Positions 24,291-37,323 of a stretch of DNA of 64,000 nt are shown here, in pieces (within the stretch, counting starts at the first letter, position 1; each line of letters starts with the position of its first letter). The position numbers were made by a program, and so were the translations under genes. The notes below the pieces were generated by a model. The model saw only the letters and a list, made by a program, of their open reading frames with translations, had not been told where the DNA came from and did not search any database. This DNA is from Epiperipatus broadwayi. Lineage: Eukaryota; Onychophora; Udeonychophora; Euonychophora; Peripatidae. The stretch lies in contig JAQFVV010000030.1 in the NCBI GenBank assembly GCA_028023455.1, forward strand, positions 4,668,501-4,732,500, written 5' to 3'.

Positions 24291-26319
24291 TGTCAAATTT
24301 ATTGTATAGAAGTGAACCATAGAACTCCTATTGACATAATCTAAAACACTGGAAGATTTTCATTTAAGAATGCTCAATAACATTCTAAAAATATGATGAA
24401 ATAGTTTAGATGACTCGAGAATATTAATTTAATATTTTAAACACCCTTTAACATCTCAAGTAGAAAGACAACTCTAAAAATATGATGGTAAAATCATAAT
24501 CTCAATCATCATGTTCTTCGATTTTCTATATGTGGATACTACTATTAAGTCCATTATTATAACACGAAGTTTCATTGCATTTGGCATCTGAAATGAATAA
24601 ACGATAAAAAATTTCCTAAAAAAAGATTTTTTTGGTGAACTTAAGCTTAATTTTTATGAAGATCTCATTTACATTATAAAAATTACTTCAAAATGTCTAG
24701 ACAGAAAAACAATACTATTTTTTCAGTGGGAAGGATATATTAAGAAAGATAAAATAGACAGCTCCTATTAGGTAGTCTTGAAATGTTTTAATAAATTCCA
24801 ATGCAATAATTATAAAATAGAAGTACGATATGTCAAATATATACAGAATCAGTTACATATGTAGATATATTTGTATTTTATGAATTGGTTTGCATAGTTA
24901 ATATAAAACTTCTTAACTTTTATCTTTTTTCTGGAATTAGAATGATCATATTTATTTTCAACATAGAGATTTCTGTGAATGTTTCTTAATTCTAACCAAA
25001 AATGATTATTTTAACCCATTATAGATGATTACCCAATCTAATCAACATTACTATTTTAGAGGGGGGTGGGGGTGCGGGGCGTGATAAATATTTGAAAAAA
25101 AAATTGTACACAAAAAATACTACTAACACAACTTAGCAGATTTGTACTTATATAGAAATAACTTGATCATATTATCAATTAATTATTTGTATCAATTGTT
25201 TTTTTTTTAATTGGTGTTGTTTCTTAAACATAATTATTTATATGGAATGCAGTTTAATAGTTTAATATTAATTTGATAAATTTATTTCTTCAGAAATAAA
25301 TTTTGTTCGTATAAATAGATAACAGTTAGTGTCTTTCAAAATACTTTTGTTAAAAAATTAAGAGTTCTCTCAAAAAAAAATTACGCTGAGCATAACTATT
25401 ATTCAATTTTTATTTGTTAATATTTTAATTTAGTAAATGTTAATTTAATTTCTATAAAATAAATGGAATAGTTTTCACACATGATAACATACTTTTCTGA
25501 AAACATTACTTTCTTCTGGTGCTGCAACATAACTTATTTCTAAGAATTCAACTTTTATAAGAAAACATTCACTTTTTAATCAAATTGTAGCTGTGATATA
25601 TGCTGCATCCATATACATTATTTCAACTATATGCTACCCAAAATAAAAACCAATTAAAATTCGTAAATTTAATAAATTTTATGATATCACAGCAACCATT
25701 TTTTCATCTCTTTGAGCACTATATGAGATCATCTTTATTAATAATGCTTATTTGGATTACATTAAAAACATATACATTTGATGATTTTTTTTTTATCCTT
25801 TTCAAATTCCTATATGCTGCAATATATGTGTAACAAAATGTGGGAGAAAAAAATCGAATTATATATCATTTAAAATTTTGTCAAAAAGATTAAAGTATTC
25901 AAGAGTTTAATCATGAATTCAAAGTGGATAATGGCAATTAAGGGTAACTTTATAGATTCTGATCTTGATATGAATTTAAAAACATCAAAGCAATTAAAGA
26001 AGCCATTGGTCGTTGATAACGAACTTGCTATAGTATTCTATAGGGAGGTAAAAAAGTTATTGAAGAGAAAAAATATCTTCCAAAATATTTTAATTGCATT
26101 AGAGGTATACTTTATTTTTTAAAAAAGATATACAATAAGTTATTTTATTATTTTTATTTTTAAATGAATGTAAATCATATATTTTGTAACTCAAAGCTAA
26201 TTTTTCTTTTTTCTGGATTATTGTAATCTTATATAAATAAATGTTGTGTACATTTAGGAAAAAAAATATATAATGTATATAAAAATAAATAAATTTGCAA
26301 ATACGTTTTGACACTTTAT
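24291..26319. other. AT-rich DNA with a G-rich tract
   Basis: The tract near 25059-25080 has runs of 6, 5 and 4 G in an otherwise AT-rich background. A 69-codon plus-strand frame at 25913-26122 ends next to a possible donor (GAG/GTATAC at about 26102-26110), but I recognise no protein in it. Confidence 0.4.
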
Positions 26320-26990
26320 TAGGTACTTAAGATAATCCTGAAACCAAGGTTGGCAGCCAGTTTTTTTTTAATTATACATTTTCAGGGGCACTTATCCTGT
26401 AACTCCAATGAATGTTTTACTTGTTAACATTAAAAAAATATCAATAAATCAATTACAAATTCCTGTTAACTTTAAAAAATAGCAATAAATGTATGTAATA
26501 TATATGCTATATACATACATATAATTTTATTTTTCATATTATTTATCCTAATGCTATATATTCACACACTTCAATATAATATATATCAATAATATTCAAT
26601 TTAGTTAAAGAGAAAATCAATATCTACTCTTTCCAAGTTACCACCATAAATAAAAAGATACTTTTTTCTCACTACTGACAAATGCATTTCTATGATTTGC
26701 ATGTTTTTTATATAAAATTTTAAGTGTACAAACTCCATTATGTAATTAATTAATTGTTGTTAATATTGCATCACATAAAAACACACACACAAAAAATTAA
26801 TTAATTTAATCTTATGAATGGAATTTATAATACATTGTCATTTTTTCAACAGAAATTTATAATCGATTTATTGATATTTTCTAATATTAATAAATAAAAC
26901 ATTTGTTAGGGTTATAAAAAAGTATAATTAAAAAAAAAAACATAGATCCCAATCTTGGGTTCCGGGATAATCCACAAGTGCCATTTATTA
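26320..26990. mobile_element. TIR element without coding capacity
   Basis: The left end (26326-26390) contains GGTACTT, AAACCAAGGTTGGCA and a T run. The right end (26925-26985) is an inverted counterpart that reads on minus GGCACTTGTGGATTATCC, then AACCCAAGATTGGGATC and a T run. The interior is AT-rich. The ends resemble those of the neighbouring element at 27265-29735, so both may belong to one family. Confidence 0.5.
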
Positions 26991-27688
26991 TTAGTAACTA
27001 TTATTATAATTTTCTTAATTTTCTTTATACTATAATCTTCATTTATATATGCATATCACACAAAAAAAGTGTTTGTGTTATATATACATATTGAAAAATA
27101 CTATACACTTACATACAGTTCAGTAAAATAATGTCCTTTTCTAGAATCAGAACTTTTCAACAAAATGTGAACTACATAAGCAATACATGATAACACGAAG
27201 GGGAACTTGAAACAAAATGTAAGCAAATATTGCAACTCCACTGTTTATAGTGATTTCTTTGTTCTTTATTACACTTTTTGGTACTTGTGACTTTTCAAAT
27301 AAACCAAGATGGCACCCTGTATTTTTATAAGTTTACAGTTTAGAGGGCTATAATCTATCAAAGACATGTTAGTTGTTAAATTAAACTAAAATTAATAAAT
27401 CAATTGTTAAATTTTAAAAAAAGAATAAATTCCACTAAAATTCTTTAAAACCCTTTGAGACCGCCGAGCACGTAAAAAAAAGTTTGCAATTTCGACTGCA
27501 ATAGCGCGCCAACCGTATACGTCACAGTTACGGGTCTTTTTTCTTTCTCTTCGCCATTTTTCTATCTTTTTGTACGTATAAAAATTTTAGATTTTTTATA
27601 GTAATTTTTGTAAAGTACATTATTAAAATTTTATAATTTTTTTTTTCTTTCTAGATTTTATCAACATATAAAAAAATTACCCGCAGAT

Positions 27689-28156
27689 ATGACTTCTTTC
27701 TCCACTGAACGTAATTTTGATTCTGACGAAGACTTTCCTGTTGACGATGTGTTTGATTCTGAGGCTTCGTCGTCGTCTTCTTCTGTGGATTACAGTGACT
27801 CTCCAGGACTAAATTTCCCCATTACCCGTGAGTATTCAATTCCTGGTCTATTTCATTTATTTTTTGATAGAAAATTATATGACCACATTTGCACTGAAAG
27901 CAATAGGTATGCTTCAGAGTGGAAGGGATTACCGAAGTGGGTTGATCTGTCACCCGCTGAGTTGAATGCATTTTTTGATATGGTTATTCATGTTTGTACT
28001 ATATCAAGCATACCAAAACTAAAATTTATTTGGTCTAAAAATGAATATTTGCATCAACCGGTACTTGCTAGTGTTATGATCCGAGATCGATTTTTTGGTA
28101 TTCTAAATAATTTACATTTCAATAATAATAAAACCATGCCCCCAATTACTGGTTAA
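27689..28156 (+). pseudogene. piggyBac transposase N-terminal part
   Basis: A 155-residue frame. Residues 1-45 are acidic and Ser-rich, typical of piggyBac starts. Residues 50-150 match the dimerisation and DNA-binding region of the transposase, with LFHLFFDRKLYDHICTESNR, then ELNAFFDMVIHV and MIRDRFFGILNNLHFNNN. After the stop, the frame continues with IYKIRPIIDLQ (to about 28200), the block that normally precedes the first catalytic Asp. The DDD core is absent; a short C-terminal relic with RGPRKTTACNN lies near 28745-28780. It cannot encode an active transposase. It could act only as a truncated DNA-binding protein, for which there is no evidence. Confidence 0.85.
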
Positions 28157-28359
28157 GAGCATGATATGATTTATAAAATAAGGCCAATTATAGATTTGCA
28201 AACTGTCTTCAAACTATCCACTCTGCCTTATTCACCTGTTCTATATGACTACAAATGTGAAAATAAATGCCTCCCAATGCTGAATCAACAGTCATCGTCA
28301 TCTCCCATTCATATATAATAATTGCTTGTAATTCCTTTGGATTATTTATTTTATTTACT

Positions 28360-28681
28360 GTTTTTATTCATTTCATTGTAGATAAGTTTTTAATTACTTT
28401 ATAACATACTTTGCTATTATGGTCTCCTATAAAATAATACATAGTTTAGCTCGCCTTCCCCCTCATGATATTCCAATAATATAGTAATTATTTTTTACAC
28501 CCATAACTTAGAATTTACTATGTTTTTATTCATTTCATTGTAGATAACTTTTTATTTATTTTATAGCATACTTTGCTATTATGGTTTCCTATGAAATAAT
28601 GCATAATTTAGCTCACTCCACCCATGATTTTTCAATAATATAGTAATTATTTTTTACCCCCATAACTTACACTTTACTAAA
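28360..28681 (+). repeat. 162 bp tandem duplication inside piggyBac
   Basis: 28360-28521 and 28522-28681 are adjacent direct copies, both starting GTTTTTATTCATTTCATTGT. They differ at several positions, so the duplication is not very recent. It replaces much of the deleted transposase core. Confidence 0.8.
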
Positions 28682-29735
28682 GTTATTACTGTTATTTTTT
28701 TTTGATCCACACTAAAACCTTGCATTTCTAATAGATATCCCGCATAGAGGGCCTAGAAAAACAACTGCTTGCAACAATTGAACATATAGGCTGGTTAGTA
28801 AAAAAACGAAACTGAAATTGTCACCTTCTGCCACATTACACCAACAAACTGTAACTCAGGTAGGTCATGTTATATATTATTTTTTTCTGCATTTTGTGAC
28901 GAATGTAATGAAGCTGTCTATGAAATTGTAATTTTAGGTTATACCTTTCAAAATTGAGAGTTTGTGAACCAATGTAAAAATAAATATGTTTAAAAATGTG
29001 AAAAATCTTTTTTTAATTATTTTTTTGTGATAATGACTACTTTATCAGCTTCATTAGATTCTTTCATATTTGCACTTTATAAAAATGTATATATATTTTT
29101 ATTTTTTGTAATAAATTAGACATTTCATTTAAAATTGTATGTCCTGTAATTTTTTCTGGGAATTCAAAATGGCCGTTCAGGTCTCTAAGGGTTTTAAGAA
29201 GCTTTATTTCAATTTTTTTTTACTTATAACATGGGTAATGACGAGCTCTTAACATTGTTGTGCTTTGATTTAATTCAGTGTGTTTCTTTTTGTCAGCAGT
29301 TTTTTTTTTGGGGATAAATTGTCATAATGATGAAAATTTGGGACTTTCTTATCACCGAACATGATGCAGTGGATTGTTTCCAAAGTATAGGATCCTGCCC
29401 TCTTGAAAAGTATGTGCAATGTATTATTGCATGCTGCCGACATGAATAAAGTGTAAATATTGTATTTATACATATATATTTCCATTTTTCTGTTAATAAG
29501 TTAATCCAAACAAAAAGAAAATAAACTGTAAATATTGTAATTCATTTTTCCACAAAGATTTATTTCTTTAAAATAACAGTAATAAAAAATAAAATGTAAT
29601 TATTAAATACGTTTCCTAAACAGGCAATTTTTTTTGTCACCCCCCAGTGTAGATTTATCAAAAATACAGGCTGCCATTTTGGTTTACTTGAAAACTCACA
29701 AATACCAATAACTCCATTTTTTATTTATGCGCATA

Positions 29736-31144
29736 TGCAAATGCATTTAAAAATAATAATCATGAGATGTTTTATAATGAATTATATACACACTAACAAC
29801 TGCAAATTTTTTTCTGAAGAAATTCAAATTTAATATTTAGTTTTAAAAATATATTAGTATTTATTTGTATTAATATTGAATACAAGAATTTCTAGCTAAT
29901 GTTATTTATATGTTATATAAACCCAAGTATAAAATATTTTTATCTTCTATTATTGATATATAAATTTATAATCATACTGATATCATTGATATATACTGTA
30001 ACATAAATACGGAGATCAAAGATCCATTGTAACTTAAATAATTGCTCAAAAGAATTCAAATATAAATATTACCATTTTATACCTGGATAGTAGCTATAAT
30101 AGTAAATAAATATTAAAATGAGTAGGAATAAATTAAACATATTTCTATAATTAGATTTCTAAAGATATCATAATTAGAAACAATAATGCTTGGAGACTAA
30201 TCATTTAAGGTGTCGGGCCTATTTCAATCCCTGGTTAGGCAGGCATTGTATCATCAATAAACAAGTAGAAACTATAAACAATTATTAAGAACAAACTATT
30301 ATAACTCAGAAAATAACATCAAGCGGGTGAGTACACTGGTAACTCAATAAAATATCTCAGGTATACAGACGGTAGATTTTATTCATTTTCATCTCTTGGT
30401 TTGATGTCAAGTGCATATTTAAATAAATAACAAGTGAATATGGTCTAGCAGGGTGCCACTAGATTATCTGAACCTAGACACAGTTATATCTTACAACCTT
30501 TTCACATGTACCGGGTTTGAATCCCTTGGTGGTCCTTTATTTCTAATAAAAATGGAGGATTTTGCTTTTAGAGCCATATCACTATACGCACTAATATTTA
30601 GGTAAACATAAAACATCCTTAAACTAAAGTAGAGTATATAAATTACATTAGACAGAAATCATTTCCCAGATCTTAACATAATAAATGTGTTTCAATATCT
30701 TTATAAGTTTTGCTAGCTCAGATTACTATTAATTTAGGATGGCATTTCACTCATCCTTGCATGATATAGATGATGGAATGGTAGTTATTACAATTATTTA
30801 CAAATATCAACTAAATACCATGAAATTACTATTTATTTATGGCCTTTAAACATTTATTTATCTCATTAAGTAAAACGAGATGATGACGATGATGACAATG
30901 ATAACGATAATGGTTTCAACAACAGCTTTAGGACTAAGCCAATTATAAAATTTCTTTTCAGAAATTAATAATTAGTGGCTGATCTTGTATATCTAATTGG
31001 AACTTAAATAGCTAATATTCACCTTGATGATGAATGATCACAACTGATAAAAATATATATACTCTTAATGAAATATATACGCCTCTGTTTGATAAAACAA
31101 ATTAACATTTATTATCGCATTTCTAACGTATACATAAAAATTTC
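29736..31144. other. AT-rich DNA with a possible tRNA-like SINE
   Basis: At 30440-30545 (plus), a box A-like GGTCTAGCAGGGTG and a box B-like GGGTTTGAATCCC are about 75 bp apart, suggesting a SINE head. A GATGAC-type microsatellite lies at about 30880-30912. Nothing else is supported. Confidence 0.35.
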
Positions 31145-31463
31145 TATCATCATCAACCATTATCAATCCACTGCAGGATGAAGGTCTCTCCAAGTTTAAT
31201 CCATCTTCTCCGATCTTTAGCTTCTCTTCTCCACAACACCCCTGCACATTTTCTTATTTCATCCATCCATCTCACATGTGGTCTCTTTCTGGGTCTTTTA
31301 CAATCTCTTGGAATTCAGTTTAAAATTTCAATTGTCCGTCTATTATCATCTCTTCTAGCAATATGTCCAACCCAACTCCATTTCAATCTTTTAATTTTTT
31401 CAATAAGGTCAGTAACACCTGTTTGTTGTCTTACCCATACATTGCGTTTTCGATCTCTTCTTG

Positions 31464-33875
31464 TTACTCCCAACATACATCTCTCCATACTCCTTTGAGT
31501 GGTCTGAAGTCTCTGTATTGCTCTTCTATTAAGTGTCCAAGTCTCAGATCCATAAGTAAGAACTGGTAAAACACGTTAAAAACCATCCTTTTCAAACACA
31601 TAGGCATATTTCCTTTTAGTATCAAGTTATTTCTACCAAAAGCACTCCAACCAAGTTCAATTCTATGATTAATTTCCTCCATTATGTTTCCATCTGTATT
31701 AATAATCTGACCAATGTATTTGTAACTGTTAACTTCTTCTAATTCTTCATAATCAATCTTTATTTTCATATTTTGAGCAAATCGATTAAACATTACTTTA
31801 GTCTTTTTAACATTTATCTTTAGTCCTACTTTTCTACTTTCATCTGCTAACTCCTGCAACATTTCCTGCAGCTCTGAAGCATTAGTTGCAAAAACAACTA
31901 CATCATCTGCGAAATCTAAATGACTTAAATACTCTCCATTTACTTTCATTCCTTTAATTTCCCATTTTAATCCACAAAATACTTCTTGCAGCACTGCTGT
32001 AAAGAGTTTTGGAGATATGGAATCACCTTGTCTTACACCTTTCTCAATGTTGATTTTTCCAGTATCATTATGTAATCTATTTGTTGCTGTTGCATTTTTA
32101 TAAATATTCTTTAAAATATGACAATATCCTGGATCTATACCTTGATGATCCAATGCTTTAACCACTGAAGAAATGTGTATAGAATCGAATGCCTTTTCAT
32201 AATCTACAAATCCAAAACATAATGACAACTCATATTCGTTTGTCCTTTCTATGACTTCTCTCAATACCTGGATATGATCTATTGTACTAAAACCATTTTT
32301 AAATCCAGCTTGTTCTCTTGGTTGGTGGAAATCCAAATTTCTCTGTAGACGAGTTGTAATTATCTTGGTAAAAATTTTATATAAAACTGATAAAAGGCTG
32401 ATAGGTCTGTAATTTCTAATATCTTCTTTATCACCTTTTTTAAATATTAATATTATTACTGCATTCTTCCAATCTTCCGGTACATCTTTATCATTTAGAC
32501 ATTTGGTATATAACTTTGCTAAAATTGTTTCTATTTCTTCACCTGCTTCTTTTAATATATCAATTATAATTCCATCATTTCCTGGAGCCTTTCCTTTCTT
32601 CATACACTTAATTGCATGTCTCACTTCTTCATTTAAAATTCTGGGCAATTCGGAAGATGTAATAGATATAGGAGGTACTTGTTCTTTATTACTATATAAT
32701 TCTTGATAAAAATCTTCTACCAATTTCATGATGTCATCTCTCTTTTTAGTAATAATTCCATCTTTTTTTCTTATTGCAGATATAAATTTCCTACCAATAC
32801 CAAAATGTTGTTTAACATTTTTGAGACTTTTATTTTCTTCTACAACTTTCCTTGCTATTTCACAGTTATACTTTCTTATATCATTTTCAACTCTTTTCCG
32901 TACCATTTTACAAAATTCGAGATATTCAATTCTTTTTAATACATCATTTTTGTATATCTTCATATTCCTTCTTTTCTTCATAAATTCTCTAGTCTCAGTA
33001 GAAATTTTATTAGTCAATTGCTGCTTTTTTCTACCAGCTATGTTTGTTGCAGTTTTTAAAAGTGTATCAGTTATTTTCATATTAATTTCATTCAAATCTG
33101 TATCATGTTCAAAATCTCCTAACACTTGAAACCTATTTGTAAGTTCTAATTTAAATTCATTAGAATGTTTCTGAAGATTAGGAATATCAACTGTAAATAT
33201 TGTTTTTCTTAATAATTTTTGCCTTTCTAGTTTTACATTAACACGTAACTTACACCTTACTAATCGATGATCACTTCCTGTGTTAAATTTATTAAGAACA
33301 TTACAATCTTGAAATATGTATTTTCTGGTAGTCAAAATATAATCCAATTCTGCTGTACCTTCATTTGGATGCTTCCATGTCCATTTCCTTTTAACATTTT
33401 TCTCAAAAAATGAATTCATAATATAAAGTTTTTCTTTTTCTGCAAACTCCACAAGTCTATGTCCTCTCTCATTTCTATTACCATAACCAAAATTACCTAC
33501 AGCAATTTCATCTTTCATTTGTCTACCAATTCTAGCATTAAAGTCTCCCATAACAATTTTAAAATGTTGTTTACTCTGATCGAAAGCCTTTTGTACATCC
33601 ATATAAAAATCTTCTACTACTTCATCACTATGAGAACTTGTTGGGGCATAAACCTGAATTATCTGCATTCGGTATCTGCTATTAAGTTGTATAACTAATC
33701 TTGCCACTCTGTCCGATACACCATCAATCTCCACAATATTGTTCTTCCACTTTTTATTTATAATGAATCCTACTCCACTTGTATTTCCAATATGTGTGCC
33801 TTTATAATAGAGTATATGTCCACTTTTTAAATCAATTGTTTCTTTCTCCTTTTCTTCTAACTTCACAAAGTCCAA
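31464..33875 (-). pseudogene. LINE endonuclease/reverse transcriptase, main frame
   Basis: The frame has 803 residues. It starts inside the apurinic-type endonuclease, with QVYAPTS at 74-80, GDFNARIG at 110-117, and SDHRLV at 201-206. The reverse transcriptase follows: [10 protein letters not shown] (427-436), NYRPISLLS (488-496), VDYEKAFD (557-564, catalytic D558), [10 protein letters not shown] (613-622) and FADD (655-658, catalytic aspartates 657-658). The last 40 residues are out of frame. The correct frame continues to about 31200, with a C-terminal motif of W-x-GHIARR and PRKRPHVRW type. The protein would nick target DNA and copy its RNA by target-primed reverse transcription. All catalytic residues visible are intact, so the breaks look recent. 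Confidence 0.85.
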
Positions 33876-34107
33876 TAATGTCCCATTTAATATAAGACAG
33901 TTCTTCTTCTAATTCTTGCAATCTTCCTTCACTTGAAAGTGATCTGCAGTTGTAAGTACCTAAATAAAAAGTCATCATCAAATGGCAGCCTGGGTCCGCA
34001 ATCAGGGGATTCTTAGCACCCTCCGCCTTCGGCCACCAACCGCTGCCTTGGTTGGTGACTTTACAGCCTCCTGGGAATAAGGGCCATACTTTATTTTTGT
34101 CTGTCAT
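33832..34107 (-). pseudogene. LINE endonuclease N-terminal frame
   Basis: The first 50 residues are a Gly/Pro-rich leader. Residues about 52-88 are the start of the endonuclease domain ([20 protein letters not shown], then [14 protein letters not shown], with the metal-binding Asn and Glu of this family). The frame ends where the 803-residue frame takes over. A one-base indel in the A/G-rich stretch at about 33835-33860 separates them. Confidence 0.8.
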
Positions 34108-34430
34108 AATTGTATATATGTATTGGAAAAATATTTATCATTTACACAAACATTCATTCTGCTTTATCAGGCACTGAGAAGAAAGACCATGGTGTTTCTT
34201 GATCTTAAACTCAGAGGTAAAAAGCCAATAAACTCACCACGCTGGCTAATGCGTGTTGGTGAGCAGCCCATCCATGTTCGTATACTATATGAATAATCAC
34301 ATAGTAATAACAGCTGCAACGACAACAACGTATAGAGTGGACATTAGGAATTTGGCCTGCTCGGTTCCTTTAAGGCCTCCAAGAGGAATCAAAGGGTCTC
34401 CTTTCAATTAATAGCAAACTCCTTTCTGCA

Positions 34431-37227
34431 GCCAAAAAAAAAAAAATTTCTATATCTACATGAAAATTGATATTAACAATAACAACAATAATCATAATCG
34501 ACTGTTTTAAAATCATAACATTAATTTTAAATTCTTCCCCCTTTCCTGTCAAATATATATAATGTATTTCAAATTGGATACTAAGTTTGCTAAAGTTTTC
34601 AATTCACAAGAAAATATTTCATAAAAAAAAATTTTCACTCTTTTTTTTTTCTTTTTTGCACACATACTTGTACAATCTAACCTGTAAAGTAAAATGATTA
34701 AAAATAAATGTTAGTAAAATTGGAAAGAGCAAGTTTGTTAGAAACAAGTTTTAAAGTACCTTTTTCTCCCCCTCCCTTCTAAGCTCTGAAATGCTATACT
34801 TTAACTTAAAACACAAATAATCCAATATTTCAATACTGCCTCTTATTTTACATTCACACACAATTACATATATGCAACAAGTATTATTATGTATGTGCGT
34901 GTTTATTCCCATGAAAACTAAAAGATTATTTAAAACCAAAATAATAATACAAAAAAAAAATAATATTTTACATATCAATAACATTTCATAACTTTAGGTT
35001 AATAGACAATCAAAATTTTAGTACACATAAAATCATTAATGAAGCTTATGGTTATCACTAGTAAGAAATTCTTGGTTTCAATCGATCTTAACTGTTTTAA
35101 AAGTTCTGAGATAACAAACAAAAATATACAACTTTATTGCAAAAGTTTTACTAAGTCTCTGATATCATAAAGAAAATATATATAAAAAATTCATATTACC
35201 AGTTCTATTCTTTGGTAGCGACTTCCAATGATTCAAATTTATCTTGTTTAATATCTATACTTTGGCAGCAACAATTTCCGTGTTTCTTTGGAACCGTCTC
35301 TTTAAGTGTATAATTATTTGATGGTGATGATTCTACAGAGGTTATTTGCTTTAATGGGAATCGTATTGGCACTGGAACTTTTCTTCTCTTCCTGTTAAGC
35401 ATGATTCTTTTAATTGATGAAGTATATCAGTTGTCTTCAGGTTTATACTTTTTTTCTCGGGTTTAAACTCAGTCACTGGATTCAATTTGTAGTAGATGAT
35501 TCAATTTGTACTAGATGATTTAATACTTATCAATCGATTAATCGTTTTCCTTCAGCTTTCAAATGCAGGTGAATCTTTTCTCTTACTGAAAATATCGCAT
35601 TTCTTTCAGTCATCTGGTGTATAATATTTTAATTTCAGACAAGACTTTTTTATTACTTTTTTTTCCTTCCTATATGATGTGCTAACTCTGGCGGCCAGAA
35701 AAGCCCATATGACCTATATATTTTTCCTAGCCCGACATCCTTATATTTTAATCTTCAAAAACTTTATATAAAAAAAAAAGATTTTATAATTGATATCTGA
35801 TGAATCAAACGCTTGTCTCTTAGTTTCAATATTTAAAAAAAATCTCCCTCTGATTTTTCCCAGACAGGTTTTATACTTGATTTTTGAGTCAACTCACCCA
35901 ATTAGAGTGATAGTGTGACTTTCTCTATCTGCTGGTTAAAGAAAAATATAAAAATCACACTATCTTGACTATTCAGATTAATCCTGTTTTGAAGTAAAAA
36001 TTGTCTTAATCCTTTTTTTTCTTATGTAACTGTCACAACTGTCTGAGTTTTTAACAGAAAACCACTTTTATCAAAACAAAATTGTTTAAAAAAAACCAAA
36101 AAACATATATATAATTTAACAGATCTTCCTTTTCTTTTTCAATATGTAATAAAATGTACATTTATGTATGTAATGTACACACACACTTATTCAACTCATT
36201 TATAAAGCTGGCCTATTACAATAATCTAAATGTTTTTTAGAAATTATGATTTTAATATCAAAATTTAAATTTTTAACCTTCAAATCCCAAACTATAACTC
36301 TTAAACCCCAAATTATAATCATGGATAAACAGAAAATAATAAAATAGAATAAAATATTAGAATTTAGCGAATGCAGGTTAGCTTTGAAGAGAGTTTAATA
36401 TTTGAAATATGAAACAATTAAATAGCTTACACATACACTGCCTATATATGTGTAACAAGTTATAACTTCACTTTTTAACAAAAAAAAATTAACTATTAAA
36501 TGTGTGTACTACTATTTTTAAGTTTTTATCAACACACAAACAAATAAAGAATATAACTATTGCCCCACTCTCTTTCTATCTTAAGCTTTTAGAACTGGAT
36601 CTTGTAGGGTTTAAATTTGGGTGCCCTACACCTTCCTTTACTATATAAAAATGTGATGATGATTTTTGTTCAGCATTTTCTTTCATGCACATTACTACAA
36701 ATTTAGCTAATGACTAAATTGTAATGGCACAATACATTTAATCACACTAATTACATTTTTTTATATAGAAAAGGCCAAGATGATTATATGCTTATTTATG
36801 TTTAATTAAGTAATATTGGAGAACAAACAAATATCACATGAGCAGCATCATGACATCTACAATTATTGTCTTACACCAATTTAGGCAATTATACATTCAA
36901 CAAAATGCAGCTAATGAAATTAATAATAATGGCCTAATAATGCACTGATGTAAAGATTTAATAAATTTTTTTTTGCATAGATTTGTACTTTTAAGTGGAT
37001 CTAGATACAAAAATTTAATTATAAATATGTAGATTTGTTCTGTCTTCCTCAGAAACATTATCTTTAAAAATATACATTAGTTCTAGATTCTGGACTTAAA
37101 AAGATTTAGTAGAGAAAATTAATTTTTTTTTTTTTAGCTATTTTTTCCCCAAGAGATTGCAGTTAAAAAATAATGATAAAGACTAAAAAAAAATTAATTT
37201 TAGGAATACACTGACAAAATTCCTCAT
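34431..37227. other. AT-rich DNA; one small unassigned ORF
   Basis: The minus-strand frame at 35205-35402 (65 residues, KRKRRK-like start and a HGNCCCQS segment) has a composition less random than its neighbours. A possible acceptor lies upstream and a possible donor downstream. I recognise no family and would not call it a gene. The rest is low complexity. Confidence 0.35.
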
Positions 37228-37237
37228 TATTATCACG

Positions 37238-37323
37238 TTTTTTTTTATTTTCATGTGTCAAACAAACCCGAGACAACTGCTTGTAAAGCAGCTATGCTAA
37301 CCACTCGGCCACCAACGCTTGAC
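37238..37323 (-). repeat. tRNA-derived SINE, short copy
   Basis: Minus-strand reading begins GTCAAGCGTTGGTGGCCGAG, with box A GGCCGAGTGGTTAGC. It has a partial box B (CTCGGGTTTG), a deleted body, then GACACATGAAAAT and an A tail. Flanking direct repeats TATTATCACG (37228-37237) and TATTATCATG (37324-37333) look like a 10 bp target duplication with one change. Confidence 0.75.

Larger units (their letters stand above)
27449..29193 (+). mobile_element. piggyBac element, internally deleted
   Basis: The terminal repeats AACCCTTTGAGACC (27449) and GGTCTCTAAGGGTT (ending 29193) are inverted copies with one mismatch. Both are flanked by TTAA (27445-27448 and 29194-29197), the target duplication specific to piggyBac. 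The element keeps the start and the end of the transposase but has lost the catalytic centre. Confidence 0.9.
27265..29735. mobile_element. TIR element hosting a nested piggyBac
   Basis: The inverted termini are 27270-27340 and 29650-29725. Both include GGTACTTGTGA-like ends, then TTTTCAA, AAACCAA, ATGGCA and CCTGTATTTTT, with about 80 percent identity by eye. The piggyBac copy 27449-29193 sits entirely inside, so it inserted later. No transposase of the outer element was recognised. Confidence 0.6.
31145..34430 (-). mobile_element. RTE-type LINE, nearly full length
   Basis: Endonuclease, reverse transcriptase and C-terminal domain are all present on the minus strand. The 3' end stops in a short TGATGATGA-type repeat (31145-31165), as RTE elements do. 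About 320 bp of leader precedes the first frame. Coding is broken by at least two frameshifts, near 33840 and near 31575. A fragment of the same family is at 41824-42055. Confidence 0.85.

Noticed and set aside
25913-26122. 69-codon ORF with possible donor site as an exon
   Set aside because: The helical LKRKNIFQNILIALE segment is suggestive, but no family is recognisable and no acceptor or partner exon was found.
31178-31498. Plus-strand open frames opposite the RTE LINE (also 32503-33129 and 33459-33698)
   Set aside because: They are antisense shadows of the endonuclease and RT frame on minus.
35205-35402. 65-residue minus-strand ORF as a real gene
   Set aside because: No family recognised and no supporting exon structure beyond weak splice-like sites; kept only as a note.
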